DNA of 64,000 bases. Source: Trichoplax sp. H2. Taxonomy: Eukaryota; Placozoa; Uniplacotomia; Trichoplacea. A program made the translations under genes and the position numbers. A model generated the notes under the pieces. The model made no database searches and had not been told where the DNA came from. It saw only the letters and a list, made by a program, of their open reading frames with translations. This document shows positions 62,060 to 64,000 of this stretch, in pieces; within the stretch, counting starts at the first letter, position 1, and every line of letters starts with the position of its first letter. The stretch lies in assembly GCA_003344405.1 (NCBI GenBank), contig NOWV01000030.1, positions 62,001 through 126,000 of the forward strand. Direction: 5' to 3'.

Positions 62060-64000
62060 ATTGTTTTATAATCATAAATAGAATCTATTTCAACTTATGA
62101 ATTCATTCGCTTGTGGTTATCTAGCACATTTTCCATAGCTCTATTTACAGTCCGTTTTGAAATTCCTGTAATCGAACTTTTTCGAGCTTAAATTGCAAAC
62201 TGAATTTATCAAAGATGCCCTCTCTTGTTACATCAAAAAATTCATCGGTAGTACAATTAATAGAAAATAGAAAATGGGCATAAACAGATTCATAAACTAA
62301 ACAAGATTGAGAAAACTATGCTCTACCAATTGCTATTACTTTGCTTCAACTATGCATATATATCTACTGTATTTACTTGTTAGAAATCTGTATTTTCAAC
62401 CTTAAATTTATCATGAACTTACATGTACAGGATTATATTTTATTTTGGTTTTATACTTATGATACTTTGTATTATAGAAATTTGAAAATAATCTCCAATT
62501 CTACGTACACAGTAATTATTTTATCCTATTCGTAGTATAATAAATAAAAGGAAAGTTACTATCAAGGCTGTATGAACATCCAAAAGTGCTAAAACTTTCA
62601 TATATTGCAAATGGCGTACACCTTTTTTATCTAAGCTTAATAATAATGATACTGATATCAAACTATTTTATGGCTTATGTAGAAGCAGAAAGTATTTTCA
62701 TCAATGCTATCATATCAGATATCTACGGCATCTACTAAAATGGAACCCTACCAAGTCACTATAATCTTGATCTCAAGAGAATTGCGATCAATATCCTACC
62801 AGATATCAATTCTACCACAATATAGAGTATTATTCAATGATGGCTATTGGTCTTTATAATGTGGTAACCGCCAAGTTATTCTATACACTTTCTGGCAACG
62901 ATAATTAAGCATAAAGTTTATACACCTGTTCCATCGCGATATTACTCGTGATCCTTATGTTTGGAATACGTGCATTGAAGACAGTCTATTTACCCGCAAT
63001 TAGTTTATATTATCATAAAGCTACTTATATTAATATACTGTATAATTTACTGATTATACGTGGATTGTGTCTAGCTTTGTTATAGGTTTAACGCTTAATC
63101 GTGCAAAATACTCCTTTACGTTAGCTTGAGCAGCAATTTAGTCGAAGGAAGTACGTTGTGCACCGAAAATGAACAACCGATATAAATTGCTCATTTTGTT
63201 GCGTCATTTCTTACGCTGATTTAATAGCTAGCCATTCTTTCCTGTACTAGTCAATTTTCTTATCATTGAAAATTAATCCATTACTATCCAAACTAATCCA
63301 TTAGAAAGGACACTTTATTTTACATGAAGACAGTTTACTGATAGGCCAGCGATCGATTGTCGTCTAATTTCTAATGGTAATTGCACTGCCGATCGATAGA
63401 AAAGAATTCTTCTTTATCCAGGATACTTTAATAGAAGGTACTCTGAAGTTTTATTCCGCTAGAATAGATACTTTACTTTACCCAAATATTAGCAAGAATT
63501 GTTTACTCGATTCTATTTACGATAATAGGAATTTAATTTACTGTTACGGTACATGAGTAAACTTTTTCAGCATAAACTGTAAACACATTTTACTTTTTCT
63601 CTCTATTCTAAGCAAATATTGATTTAAAATTCTATATGTCCTAATACCTATGATCGACATTTATCGTGCCAATCGAACATTGCTTACTAGCAAGTCACTG
63701 TAGCTGGTAGCAATCGATTTCATGTTGATAATATAGGATGCAATGGTGCTTTGGAGATTCTATATCTAGTCAATGCATTGCTAATGATATTTACTTATTC
63801 CATCTCTTTGATCCTATTTCTTCCGAGTAATAAATTTCGGCAATTCTCGATTGGCTAGATCGAATACTCATCGTAAAGAGAGCAACTTTTTCTTTCCCTG
63901 ACCCCTAATGCGTGGATCGATCAAGAAAAAATTGGGAGATATTTTATATGTATTAAAGTAATCACCGATGAGAATAACTTGTTCCTCATCTTAGTGGAGA
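62060..64000. other. Region downstream of LEKR1, no gene recognised
   Basis: The first few hundred bases should be the LEKR1 3' UTR. The rest is AT-rich, without recognised exons, repeats or RNA genes. The frame at 63374-63556 (+) has no homology that I recognise. Confidence 0.5.

Overview
This is a stretch of animal nuclear genome. It is AT-rich, with short exons, many small introns, and a purely metazoan gene set (a synaptobrevin, a Dispatched-type sterol-sensing-domain protein, an ankyrin/SOCS-box protein, PHF10, TMEM26, TMEM222, MIIP and LEKR1 homologues). Gene density, intron size and divergence from vertebrate proteins suggest an early-branching animal. A placozoan (Trichoplax/Hoilungia type) is my best guess, as an inference and not a proof. 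There are two 20-N assembly gaps (21726-21745 and 27610-27629).

I rebuilt ten protein-coding genes by joining exons at splice sites and checking that reading phase carried across every junction. All ten total coding lengths are divisible by three. In order they are NOP2 (-, 2647-6655), an SFT2D3-like protein (+, 8827-11742), TMEM26 (-, 13520-16765), synaptobrevin/VAMP (+, 20029-25150), PHF10 (-, 29255-30727), TMEM222 (+, 32382-34427), an ankyrin/SOCS-box protein (-, 35520-37303), MIIP (+, 41622-44125), a DISP3-like protein (-, 45253-50453) and LEKR1 (+, 58512-62059). The strands alternate perfectly, so every intergenic region is either head-to-head or tail-to-tail. No operon or shared pathway is apparent. 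The genes cover rRNA methylation, vesicle traffic and membrane fusion, chromatin remodelling, ubiquitin-ligase adaptation, and sterol/lipoprotein-signal membrane transport.

Of about 62 introns, all but one are GT-AG. The exception is an 80-nt intron in NOP2 (5202-5281) with the complete hallmarks of a U12-type AT-AC intron: ATATCCTTT at the 5' end, a CTTAAC branch motif 11 nt from the end, and a TCCAC terminus. NOP2 is the human P120/NOL1 gene, in which AT-AC splicing was classically studied, so this looks like a deeply conserved minor-spliceosome intron.

Intergenic and intronic DNA is full of locally expanded tandem repeats, most of them different from one another. They include a roughly 168-bp array inside TMEM26 intron 2 that copies the gene's own splice-acceptor region, and a ten-copy 100-160-bp array that ends 110 bp before the VAMP start codon. 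There is also an 81-bp array present twice, on either side of an assembly gap. Tracts of the palindromic word TACTGTACAGTA are common between 17 and 20 kb. Many apparent ORFs in these areas are repeat artefacts. The largest gene-free stretches are 50.5-58.5 kb, 37.3-41.6 kb and 25.2-29.3 kb.
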